Assembly (NCBI GenBank): GCA_905397405.1
Contig: CAJPVJ010000261.1
Span: 1-28,599 of the forward strand
DNA: 28,599 nt
Direction: 5' to 3'
Source: Oppiella nova
Lineage: Eukaryota; Arthropoda; Arachnida; Sarcoptiformes; Oppiidae
Numbering within the stretch: the first letter of the stretch is position 1; every line of letters begins with the position of its first letter. The notes under the pieces were generated by a model. It was not told where the DNA came from, ran no database searches, and saw only the letters and a list, made by a program, of their open reading frames with translations. Positions 1-11,065 of the stretch are shown here, in pieces. Both the position numbers and the translations under genes were made by a program.

Positions 1-790
1 CCCTATAAAAGTAGTCACCAAGGTTAAATCTGTGGTAACAGGACAATTTTAATTATATATTAGGACCCCTCATTCAATGTATTTTCATATTCTGTTATAT
101 CTCGAGTGCCATCAATAGCCAAATTTGTACAATGTTTTTTGTTTTAGAAATGAATGTTAATATTTGTGCAATTAGCAACCGTGAAAATTTTGATGATAAT
201 TATTAATTTACACAAAGTAAGCTAGAGTGGAGGGGTGGAGGGGTGGATCGTATGTGATTCAATGTGCAGCAAAGGGGGATTCATTTTTGGTCAATTTTTG
301 CTTACATACTTTGCGAATAATTTTGAACTATTTACGAAAATAAAGTAAATAAAAATTTTGCTTTAATAAAGACTGTATTATATGTTGATTCTATACAGTA
401 ATAAAATTAATATCGTGTTTATAGAAGGAGAATATTTGTATTATAAACTTGTAATTGTATTCTTTATTAAAAATTAACATAAAATTAATATACTAATGAA
501 ATAAATGAACGATTCTTCAAATAAATAGGTACTTTAAATATGAACATGGCTCTAGAATTTGAAAAAACAATGACAGAATATTTTTTACATTGGTTAACTA
601 GTAAGTTATTGATATACTACTGCATATAGGTATAGGTTATGACAGATTGATGAGATATAACTACTGCATAAAGAATGCTTTGCAATGATAGCCATTGAAG
701 TGCAATCATGTGAACCGATGACCATTGGTGACCACAATGGGTTGAATACATGATTAGTGCTAATGATTGCTTTGTAGAGGATATGTACAC

Positions 791-1006
791 CCATTGAAAG
801 ACCACAACGAATATATTTCTTGTGAAAATAAATAAAAAGCATTTATTGCTTTTAAATAATTCAAAATTTTACTACTTTTGAGTAATTTTTGGGTTCAAAG
901 TTTTTACAACCTATTCATAAGTAGTAAAAAATTTGAATTATGGAAAAGCAATAAATAGTTTTATTTATTTTCACCAGAAATACATTGGTTTTAGTCTTTT
1001 TTGATG
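791..1006. repeat. Imperfect foldback, arms about 90 bp
   Basis: The left arm (about 791-881) and right arm (about 915-1006) are reverse complements over most of their length. The best-matched core includes GTGAAAATAAATAAAA, ATTTATTGCTTTT and ACTACTT blocks, with small indels between them. The spacer is about 33 bp. No transposase and no clear target-site duplication are visible. It could be a decayed MITE-like element or a fold-back of local origin. Confidence 0.6.
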
Positions 1007-1961
1007 TTTTCTGTGGAATATTTTAAGTGAAATAATAGCATTAATAAGCATTCATATAATTCAATATCATAACACAATACTACAGAATATAATGAGTTTG
1101 TGATTAACAATTAAAACATAATTTTCCCGGAATTTCAAATTACATAAAATTTTGCTTTTTTGTTTAAAAGTAAAATTAGAAAAGAGTTTAAATTTGAAAT
1201 TAAATAAAAGTATATATTTAAGATAAAATGTTAAAGTTAACATTTTTTGCGATAAAATGATTGCCATTTATTTGATTTATCTGTGCATATGAGATGCATG
1301 TATGGATTAATTAATGAATTTATATAGAAACGAATGGTAAATGATTTGCATGACAACCACCATAGCATGGATTCAGTTCATTGCTTTCGTATAAATCAAA
1401 TGAAACTCAAACAAAACAAAAACAAAAATGTAAAATAGTTTAGTGTCTCATAACTGGTTAATTCCAATCCTAGCGCCCATTAATTTAAATGTTGGCATTA
1501 CATTACCAATCAGTTTCACGTATTTGACATATTTTATGCTAATCTTAGTTTTTCTTCTCAAAACTAAATTCAAATAAAAAATTAACAAAAACTGGAATTA
1601 CAAGCACTTTAATAGCCCTGACTTATTAGTCACTAAGTCACCACTTATTGCAGACTCCGTGAGTGAATGATTTAAACAAAAAACCTTGATGATTACATTA
1701 TACTGTATATAATATGTGGATTACAGTGTACTACAGTATACGCTATGTATTATATGCAGAGATGTGCACATTAACTACATTAACCACATTTACAACATAT
1801 AAACCCTCAAGAGGTAAAGGGAGGTTGTTTTGGATTCATTTCAAAAAACTATCAAATATAGGATAACCATAAAATACCAAATGAGAAAATATACAATTTA
1901 TAGCAATTTTATGTAATTCAACTCAAAAATTACTAATTTATTAAGTTTCACATAATTGCAG

Positions 1962-2003
1962 TATACACTATACACTATACACTATACACTATACACTATA
2001 CAG
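1962..2003. repeat. (ACTATAC)n tandem array
   Basis: About five and a half direct copies of a 7-bp unit ending in a CAGTAC variant. It is a simple minisatellite with no coding potential. Confidence 0.85.
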
Positions 2004-2461
2004 TACACATTCAATATTCTAAGCATTCCAAATGCTAACATTTCTAATATTATTGCAATCAAGTTATGTCAAGTACATTATATAATATAAATATAGTCAT
2101 ATAAATTGCATATACTGTACAGTATAATGTATTCGAAAAAGTAAGTCTATGAACCACTATTAATAAGTATTGATCAATAAATAGGCTTTAAATTAATACT
2201 CTGGAAAAATTAATTATAGACAGCCTTATCAATAGATAATATAAAACTCAAAGCAAAATATTTAAAGTGTTTTATTTATCATAATTCTATTTATCACAAC
2301 ATATTGATGTCTCAGACTACAGTAGTTAACTTTAATTGAATAACAATCCATTTCGTTGTCGTCTAATTTTATGTTATTTAGACAATATTAATACAAAACA
2401 TTTTATTTGAATAATTTATGCATTAAATCATTTATCATTTAAATATAAGTTAAAATATTGT

Positions 2462-2525
2462 TGTGATACATGTGTTATGATATTTATACATGTGTGACAC
2501 ATGTGATACATGTGTTGTGATATTG
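2462..2525. repeat. Duplicated TGTGATACATGTGTT unit
   Basis: Two direct copies of a roughly 24-bp unit begin near 2462 and 2501, separated by an ACATGTGTGACACATGTG segment that is itself a near-palindrome. Confidence 0.6.
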
Positions 2526-3749
2526 TTGTATTATGTATTATAATTTATAATCATATAAAGTAATTTATAGAAAAAGCTTTTATATTGAAATTAAATTTAA
2601 ACAATTATAATTTTAAAAATTTAAAAGACTACAAAATCAATAAACATTAAACAAACTTATATTTTAGATCAAAAGAAAAGCATAAAGAAAAGAGTTTAAG
2701 ATAAAAATATTATTTAGGATAATATCAGACATAAATTCATTGTACAGTACATTGTACAGTATACTATACTCCGTAATAATTAATAGTTTAACAAATCGTA
2801 ACTCATATTATATTTGTATAAGTTGTATAATTATTAATAATAAAAGCTTAAATTGAATTTATAAGTTAATTTAGACTTGGATTATAATGTGATTATTAAT
2901 AATCATTAGAAATAACATACTATTAATACTCAATTATTAATCTGTGGTTAATGCACCAAATTATTTATCTTGAATTGAATTTGTATTTCAGATTTAAAGA
3001 GTTAATCAGTTTTTATTGAGAAAAATCATATCTGTTAAGTTGAGCAATGAAATTGTAAAGGACTAAATAAATTCTATATTATACAATACAGTACTTTATA
3101 TTGAATTATACATTGTTATAACATTGTATTGTACACAGTTATAGAATATACCCAAATTACACATTTTTATTGACAAATTAGACATCATGTATATTATGTC
3201 AGATAAATTACAATTATTGAAAAGATATAACATTTGCCTAAATAAGCATTTTAAACATAAAGAGCCAATCAAAGTGTTTATTATATGTATTGATATTGAA
3301 TATAACTAATAAGTTATATATATATATTTCGGTAGTTTAGATATACAGCAACATACTTATACTGTATAAGTGTCGCAATGATATTAAAAATAATTAATAA
3401 TATACAACTAATATATATTATACTTTGGAACTTATGTCTATATTTTGCCGATAAATTATTTTAATCGTCAATTTGCTTGAATTTTGAGTGAGTTTTATAT
3501 CACTTATTATTAGTTTATAAATTAGATTTGTTTTCTGTTATAAATAATTAGTTTAAATAATTAAAAGAATAATTTATTTGAATATTCGTGTAATGTTTGT
3601 GAAAGTTGTTAATTGAATAGAGTTTTTGTGTGTATTGTATTAAATAATAAATATAATATATATTTGCCATTAAATGGTTGTGATGTGCGTGAAGAGCGGA
3701 TCTTTTGGTCAATTATAACCATATAATTGGTGTTTAGAGAGCACTAAGA

Positions 3750-3850
3750 GTGGGGCGGGAGTTGGAAATGCTGTGTTAACTCAAACCTTATTGAGTTATA
3801 GCTAAGGTATAGCTAAGGTATAGATATATTCATCGCACTTACATATAGCC
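3750..3850 (+). promoter_or_regulatory. Candidate promoter of the TGF-beta gene
   Basis: A GC-box-like TGGGGCGGGA stands at 3751-3760, rare in such AT-rich DNA. A tandem 11-bp unit TATAGCTAAGG (3797-3807 and 3808-3818) runs into a TATA-like TATAGATATATT at 3819-3830. The coding start follows at 4174, leaving room for a 5' UTR of about 330 bp. Promoter function is inferred from position and motifs only. Confidence 0.35.
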
Positions 3851-4117
3851 AGAGATTGAGTGCCAATCTCTCTGCAGCTCTGGCAAAGGCGGGGTCGGAT
3901 TGGGTTTTCTTTTTGCTCAACAGTCTGGTGCTGTTGGAGACAAACCAACTATAAAACCAACGCTCAAGAGGGACACCGACTTCTTTGCCAACAGTGTCGA
4001 GAAGTGCCGGAAATCCCATCTCTACGACCGCTTCAGACAATCGACTGCTCGCTGTTGTCGGCCACCACTGAACCACCGATTCTCCACATTCACCACTGAA
4101 TGCCCCATCAAAACATC
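3838..4117 (-). other. Open antisense frame with a splice-donor-like end; gene status unknown
   Basis: On the minus strand one frame is open from just after a TGA near 4118 down to 3813. At 3838/3837 it meets a strong donor-like GTAAGT. The predicted peptide is not low-complexity and includes a helix-like stretch, PAFARAAERLALNLWLY, just before the donor. There is no ATG in a good position, no partner exon was found to the left, and I do not recognise the family. The same DNA is also open in two plus frames, so the likelier reading is a GC-richer 5' UTR of the TGF-beta gene that lacks stops by chance. Confidence 0.15.
3848..3884 (+). other. Stem-loop in presumed 5' UTR
   Basis: AGAGATTG (3851-3858) pairs with CAATCTCT (3864-3871) around a 5-nt loop. 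GCCAGAG (3848-3854) and CTCTGGC (3878-3884) form a second complementary pair that overlaps the first, so the two helices compete or the region can refold. It lies in the presumed leader of the TGF-beta mRNA. Confidence 0.4.
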
Positions 4118-4173
4118 ACTTCTGAAGATTTGCAGTGAAAACAGTTTATTCTGTAATCTTATAATTAGTCAAA

Positions 4174-5431
4174 ATGTTGGACAAAAGCATTTGCAAATTG
4201 TTGTGTGCTTTATATGTGTTATTTTTATTAGCGCTTATTAATCATTGTATTGCCAGTCATTTAAGCAAAAGCACACAAAACTTTGATCAAAATATATCCA
4301 ATACTCAGCACAAGACAGGTCTTCAAAACACAATTCTTGATGAAGAAGAGAACTTAGAGGTAGCCCTCAAAAAGTTTATCGAAGCCTGGGATCGATCGCA
4401 CGGCACTACCCATACCAACACCAACACTCATCACGACATTGATAGATATCATCGCAACCATCACAACAACTCCATCACTAATAATGAGCTAATTATAACA
4501 TCACAGCATTTGGCCGCTAACAACAGCACCTCCACACCTGAGCAGCGATTGTCGTCACAGACCGGTGACAATCAGTTGCAGTCAGACTCACCCGACTCTG
4601 ACTCGCCATTCATGCCCCCAATTTGGTCCAGATCCCTGAGAAACAGCGCCCAAACCTCCCATACCTCCGACACTTCCCTTTCGAGTAACGCACACAAGAG
4701 CAGCAACGAAGAGGACGAGCAGTTGGAGGACCTGACAGTGGACGAGGAGTTCAGTTCTCACAACTGCACCCGTTGTGTACTGCATGAGGAAGCGAAAAGT
4801 CGACGCCTGGAGACCATTAAAGTTAATATACTTAATAAATTAGGGCTCAAAGTTGCGCCTAATATCACAGGCAAATCATTGCCTCGTATACCACCTCTGC
4901 ATCACTTATTAGATCGATATAATATGTTGGGAGACGACCCCCGAGTGTCTGGCCCTCAGCTGCTCAACAGCTTTATTGAAGACAACGATCACACCATCGA
5001 TAAGGAAGAAGAAGATTTGGAAGAGTTCTTTGTAAACGCCGAGCGCTCCATCAGTTTTGCACAAAAACGTAAGCATTTCATTGACTAATGTTTCAATTGT
5101 TTCAGTTATAAACTCTTTACAAATATTTAATACTGTATTTTGTAATCATTTTAATAATTTGTTTTACCCTTAATTTTAAGTGATTATAGATTTATTGAAT
5201 TTCTTAATTCTTGAATCTTACAAAACTGTAAATCCTTTGAGACTTTAATTTATGAATGTATACAGTGATAGTGCTTACAGTTCTTTGCATTCTTGCATTT
5301 GTGAAACATTGCATTAATACACAACCAAACCATAGTTTCACTCTATGCCAAATTATATTCACTATATGTCCAATGAATTTATTAAATTTCATGAAAGTGA
5401 ATATGAGTTGAATATTAAATAGAATTATTGT

Positions 5432-5479
<48 letters not shown>

Positions 5480-5560
5480 AATTCGTTATCAGACAAAATT
5501 ATGATAAATTGTTTTCAAACATATTATTTTGTCAGTCGTTTGGCATATAATCTAATATTA

Positions 5561-5595
<35 letters not shown>

Positions 5596-6259
5596 AATTC
5601 GTTATCAGTGATCATATGGTAAACAAGTTTTTGGAAGGATCTGATCGTCCTTTCCCTAAATTGTCAATGATATCACAATTTGATTTATTAGACATCTCTT
5701 CGCATATTTAACACTATAGACAAAAAAGTTATTGCATTTAATGAATACTAATTTAATTTTGGATTTTGGACAAAAGTCGAAGATATTTGCTTGATACCTA
5801 TACAATATTTGTATTACCGTAATAAGATATCAAGTCAATTTCAAACATTTGTCATTTCTACTATTTTTAAATATTTTTACATTATTTTTTATATATTTTT
5901 GATTTAATTATTAATTAATAATATTTAATTTCTTGGAAAAAGATTAATATATAAATTTTAAGATGAAATAGTAATGTGATTATTATAGGCAAATTGTTTG
6001 TGATTGATATGAGAGTTGTGAGTAATAAATTAGTGCATTATTATTGACCCAATTGTTGTTTAATTGATTAAATAAGGGAAACACAAACTAAAGCTCATTA
6101 AAAACGATTAGAAATCAAATACAGCTATAATTCATTGGTTTGACTAAATAAAAGTAGTACTAAAGTTATTAGAAATGTGTTTTTGACCACAAAACATATT
6201 ATCTTCAAATATAATCTCTGATATAATCGCATCTTCACATGGCTTAAGACAGCACCGGG

Positions 6260-6299
<40 letters not shown>

Positions 6300-8842
6300 A
6301 AGTATGCGGTGGTAGTTCAAGAGAGCTGAGAGCTAGCGGTTTAGTTGTAAATCACATCGATTTGGACTCTTAAAGTGAATTATTCATAGAGTATTGGATC
6401 ACAAATAAATATATTGTGAGAAATATGAGAGTAAACAACACGAACTCCAGTATTGAGTGTTCAGTAAAATAGGTCTTGAGATGTTTGAGATGTGGATACA
6501 ATAAATACAATAATAAATATATAAATTTATCAGAACTCCTCTCAAATACGGATACTTTTACTGTAAGAGCTGTGAGTGTTTCAAAAGTACTCTCCGGTCA
6601 CCTGAGGCTAAGTAATGGGACAGCAATGCTGGCACTGCTCGGCATAATAGGATGGGATGGGATGTGTTATAACTTATTGGTAATAACTGATAATAATATA
6701 TTCTGTGAAAAGATCATGAAATGAAAAATGATTATCCCTTGTAAGCATTATAATGGTTTGTATAGTTGTATAGGCGCTACATATGAAAGTCTTTGTACTC
6801 GTATTGTATGAATCAATGAATCCAATTTCATGTTAATTACAACCATTATTAGAGCCCCTAATCTATATTTGTATGTTTGATGGTTACGCCACACCACCAG
6901 CACTATCACTTCAGTATCACTGCACTGGCAGCTGAACACAACAACACAAAAATCAAACATTTGTCTTCAATTCACTTTATTTGTTATGATTATTACATAT
7001 GAGGGGAGAGTGGCCAAGGAGTTTGCAACCAATTACACCATCCATTCCTTAAATTATTAATTCTTTAAATAGCTCTCAATTTCCCATCTCTTGAAAAGCA
7101 AATCTTTTTATAACTTATGTTTTGTTTGTATGCAACCATTCCTCCAAACCCCCTGAATGTGTTGACCTGGCTACTCTTATAGTTATGTTTTATTTGATTT
7201 ATAAAAGTAGAAATATTTTAAGCTGTTTTGAATTTTTTACACTTGGATTAGTGCATAAGCCAATGCTTTCTGAGCTGAGGGTCAATCTGAGAGGTGAAGG
7301 TCTTTCGCTCACATCACTTATGCGTGCGATTGCTATTCACAGCTGGACAGCACTCTACCATACCTTACCATACCTTACCATACCTTCCATACCATTGCCA
7401 CTGCCACTGCCTGTGCCCACACATTCACACCATTGCCTTTTGAATACACAAAAAAATACAAAAAATGTCTCTGTTTTTGGAGAGAGAGAGAGATTTGGTA
7501 TCACTTTTTAGTGATTGATTCTCATACAGTATATATTTAAGCAAAAGTTTTAATATTATCAAATGTTGATCTAACGTTTCACTTAGGTTTTGAAAAAATC
7601 AAATGTTTTGATGATAGCATAGGATAAGGATAAAGAGACACAAAATGCTATTTTAGAAACGATTACCAAAATAGAAATGATAGAGAATTATAAATAGTTT
7701 TTATAAATAGTATAATTATAGAGGTTGTGTTTGAATAGATGATCTTGATCTCTTTGATCTCATTGATCTCATTGCTTGTTCACAGCTCCGAATACACTGA
7801 ATATACCGCCAGAAGTGAAGTGTCAATACTTTAAATTCCCGTCAAATGTACTCAACTCTCACGTAACTAAAGCGCATCTCTGGGTGTTTGTTAAACCAAC
7901 AAACCATTTGCAGGACACCAATGCCTGGATTGTCATCTACCAGATTGTCAAACCGGAGACCGGCAATGATTCGCCCACACTTTTACATGTAATTCACTTT
8001 TATAGCATAATTGTGTTGCCATTCACTTTAATACTATTCTAACTTAAGGTTAGGGCCAAGAAAATCGACGTGAGCTCTAAGAAAGGAGTTTGGGTTCAAA
8101 TAGAACTTAAAAAATTGGTTTCCCAGTGGTTCAGACATCCCAATGAAAATTTGGGACTCGCTATACATTCATACGATAAGGACGGCAAAGAGTTGGCTGT
8201 GATTGAGGTTAACACTAATGAAGACAATTCACTGGTATTTCTTCTCATTTTGTCTATTAGTTTCAATATAGCACTGAACATGTCATACAATATAGCACCA
8301 ATGTAATATTTGGTTATGTAATGTTATGTGCATTTTCACTATACCTGTATAGTTTTTTTTGTGTCTAGCTTAATTTATTGCATAATTTTAGTAAATTTAT
8401 GAATGTTTTATCGGTGATAATAATAATATATTTAATGACTGCTTTCATCAACAATTAGTTGCCATTCATTGAAGTGAAAGTTGAGTCGAAAGCTGCGAAT
8501 AGGAAGAGACGAATGGTTGGTCTGAATTGCGAGGAGAACTCCAATGAAGTCCGTTGTTGTCGATACCCATTGACTGTTGATTTTGAAGAGTTTGGCTGGG
8601 ATTGGATTATAGCACCGAAACGTTATGAAGCAAATTATTGTAGCGGCGAATGTCCCTATGTTTTCCTCCAGAAGTACCCGCACACACATCTCGTACAACA
8701 GGCCAACCCCTCTGGTTCTGCCGGTCCCTGTTGTTCACCGCGAAAGATGTCCGCGATTTCTATGTTATACTTCGATGACAACTATAATATAATTTATGGT
8801 ATGTTACCAGGGATGGTAGTCGACCGGTGCGGCTGTTCTTAA
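4174..8842 (+). CDS. myo: Myostatin/GDF11-type TGF-beta ligand (myoglianin), four exons
   Basis: Secreted TGF-beta family ligand, activin/myostatin branch. Exons are 4174-5068, 7786-7988, 8049-8234 and 8459-8842; phases 1, 0 and 0 agree and give 555 residues. Residues 1-28 form a signal peptide with core [15 protein letters not shown] Ser/Asn/His-rich insert runs to about residue 190. The prodomain starts with NCTRC near 197 and continues through [20 protein letters not shown] and [14 protein letters not shown] at 253-255 lies where tolloid proteases cut myostatin. Exons 2 and 3 hold the rest of the latency domain. RKRR at 443-446 is a furin-type site that releases a 109-residue mature domain with nine cysteines, [20 protein letters not shown] and a C-terminal VVDRCGCS. 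The mature length equals that of vertebrate myostatin. The start is the first ATG of the signal peptide. In arthropods this family signals through Baboon and Smad2. The ortholog name rests on recalled similarity. Confidence 0.95.
5433..5492. repeat. (GA)n followed by GTTTGAATTCGTTATCAG, copy 1
   Basis: A GA run at 5433-5475 joins directly to an 18-bp non-repetitive tag at 5475-5492. The same tag follows a second GA run downstream, so the tract and its tag were duplicated together. Confidence 0.85.
5565..5608. repeat. (GA)n followed by GTTTGAATTCGTTATCAG, copy 2
   Basis: A shorter GA run at 5565-5591 is followed by the identical 18-bp tag at 5591-5608. It sits 116 bp downstream of copy 1 in the same orientation. 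Confidence 0.85.
6263..6299. repeat. (AG)n microsatellite
   Basis: An uninterrupted AG tract in intron 1 of the TGF-beta gene. In arthropods GA tracts can bind GAGA-type factors, but nothing here proves such a role. Confidence 0.9.
7356..7393. repeat. (TACCTTACCA)n tandem array
   Basis: Three to four direct copies of a 10-bp unit, followed by a short CCATTGCCACTGCCACTGCC run. It makes the local frame encode a Pro/Leu-rich stretch that should not be mistaken for protein. Confidence 0.85.
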
Positions 8843-8867
8843 ATATTTTCTCAAAATTTATATACGA

Positions 8868-8873
8868 AATAAA
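8868..8873 (+). terminator. AATAAA polyadenylation signal of the TGF-beta gene
   Basis: The canonical hexamer lies 26 bp after the stop codon at 8840-8842, giving a very short 3' UTR. Other AATAAA words occur by chance in such AT-rich DNA, so use of this one is inferred from proximity. Confidence 0.5.
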
Positions 8874-11065
8874 TTTTAGTTGTTTTAAAATACTATTTCT
8901 ATTTTAAATACCGTATAACAAAGCAGTTAATATTAATTAGTGATTACTAACTTAACCATTGCTTCTTACAATCAATCAAAACAAACTCAGATTTAGATTA
9001 ATATTTTTAATTATTTTTATATTAACCGACAACTAATCATATATCGGATATTTTTTTTATTTAGTTTTAAATTTTACAATCAAATATTATTTCTTAAAAC
9101 AAAAATTTAATTTGTTGAATAAATTTATTTTAAAAATTAGTTTTACATTAACAACATAGTTAAACTCACTATCCGATACATATTTATATCATTATTTATA
9201 AGTATTTGATTCATTGAAATTCATAACAAATTAACTGATCTTTTTTGTTCTCACTTTCAATTTCATTATATTATGTTAATTCAACAAATCTCATCAAAGT
9301 TATGACAAATCTAGGCTTTAGTTTTAATAAATTTTTAAAATATTACCAGTTTTACAATTAATGAATTAGACAATAAGTAAAACAAATTTGATTTCTTATT
9401 TAATTAAATATACACCAAATGAATTATACTTTATTTCAATCACAATACGATCACAAACAATATTGCATTAAAAGACATTTAATCAATCTCTTATAATAGT
9501 TACTATCGATATAATAATAATACCATATCTTACTATTAGATCTTGTTATACTGATATGAATAAATTGATGACTTTATATGCATTATTGTGAACAAAGAAT
9601 TGACAATTTGTGACATCAATTTTGTTTGACATAAGGTTTAAGATTTTTGTGATTTAATAAGAATTCATATCTAATAATTATAATCAAACTACTGGTGATT
9701 ATATACTTTTAATTAATTGTAAATATTTTTATCAATGATGATATACAAAAGTATATCCTATTCTTTAATTTTATTTTTTTAAATTAAAAATAATTACTTG
9801 AATTAAAATTCAATAGCTATGTCAATCCATGGATTTGCATAATAAAAGTAATTAAAGTAAAATTTGTTGGTTTACTTAAAAAACAAAAATTGTAAAAAGA
9901 AATAATTTAAGTGATCATTTAAATGATTTATAATATAATTCATATAATAATGTGTAATTTTATTAGAAAACAAAAACATAAAATGATAATTCTAATGTTT
10001 ATATTTGTTAGAATTTAATTAGTAATTATAATTAATAATTAACTAATTAATAATAAAATGTATTTCTTTTTAACAATAAACGTATTATATAATTTTAAAA
10101 ATGTATGCATATTTTCTAGTTTATTGTGGCATTCAATATGATTAAATTAACTCAATTACACAATAATTTAACAATTGGATAAATTTTAGATAATAACTTA
10201 CAAATATTAACTGTTCATAGTATGAACTTCATACATATTTATCTTACAATTAAACATAAGATAAAAAGATTTTATTAACTTTAGGGAGTATTTAAAAATC
10301 TTAATCCACCACAAATATTTACTAACCATTAGTAAAATTTAGATAAAATAAACAAATATAAAATAATATTTATAAGAGGCATGTAGAAACTAAATAATTA
10401 AAAAATTAACTTACTTTTTACAAACTATTTTTCTTAAGTTGGTATTTTAAATCTTGAAAATTTAACATAACAACAATGAAAATTATATATTATACTGTAT
10501 TTAACCAGATATTAATTAAACAGAACAATAATAAAGTACATAATACTGTATTATTATATAGGTAATAATTAATTTTTAATTAAATATTTCTCTGTGTCTA
10601 CGGTAATACAATACTAACTATAGTTCAATATTAATCAAACAGGTTACTAAAATAACATTAGGGTTGTAAACAAGTTGTAATCAACTGTAAGTAGCAAATT
10701 TTAATAAAATTAAACTCTTGCTAATTCTCATAAAAGATATTTCTTATATGTCTGTATATTTAATTAAAACTAATTTCAGTAAAAACTAAATTCCCCTTGA
10801 GTCATATAACATTAAATAATTAAAATTAGTTTTAATTAATTAGCAAGCTTAGCTCTATGTTTATGTATTAAAGTGTAGTGTAATGCAGTGAAGTAGGAAT
10901 GTGGGGTCAAAAGGGTAAGCAATTTCTTGTACAAAGTTGAATGAGTACTTATTGAATGGCTCCTAAACAATTAAGTAATATTATTAACTTAATAATATGA
11001 AGTACATTGATATTTTTGTCTCCTATTCATTGATCATATGATTATGTGATTAAAAGTTTGACATT
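8874..11065. other. Gene-free region between convergent genes
   Basis: Extremely AT-rich sequence between the 3' ends of the TGF-beta and tryptophan hydroxylase genes. I find no exon-like frame, RNA gene or mobile element in it. It would contain the 3' UTR of the minus-strand gene, whose polyadenylation site I could not place. Confidence 0.6.

Larger units (their letters stand above)
1..3796. other. AT-rich intergenic region, no gene recognised
   Basis: Reading frames here are short and low in complexity, and none shows a recognisable domain or a convincing exon. The stretch contains a foldback at about 791-1006, a 7-bp tandem array at 1962-2003, a duplicated ACATGTG-containing unit at 2462-2525 and several TACAGTA palindromes. 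Towards the right end (from about 3690) the DNA becomes less AT-rich, which fits the approach to the promoter of the next gene. Confidence 0.6.
5069..7785 (+). other. Intron 1 of the TGF-beta gene (2717 bp)
   Basis: Bounded by donor GTAAGC at 5069 and acceptor CACAG ending at 7785, with phase 1 on both sides. It holds three GA/AG microsatellites, a tandem TACCTTACCA array and a TTGATCTC-type tandem just before the acceptor (about 7741-7773). Open frames inside, including 129 codons at 7122-7511, are low-complexity or repeat-derived and I do not call them genes. The segment at about 6300-6420 is less AT-rich than its surroundings and could be a regulatory element or an alternative first exon, without direct evidence. 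Confidence 0.8.

Noticed and set aside
606-842. Minus-strand frame of 78 codons near the left edge
   Set aside because: It overlaps the foldback arm, is low-complexity at its ends and matches no family I know.
6755-6776. let-7-like word GTTTGTATAGTTGTATAGG
   Set aside because: Only a partial resemblance to let-7, and no complementary arm for a precursor hairpin nearby.
7122-7511. 129-codon plus-strand frame in the TGF-beta intron
   Set aside because: Its Pro/Leu and Glu/Arg-rich parts come from the TACCTTACCA array and a GA run, there is no domain, and it lies inside a well-supported intron.
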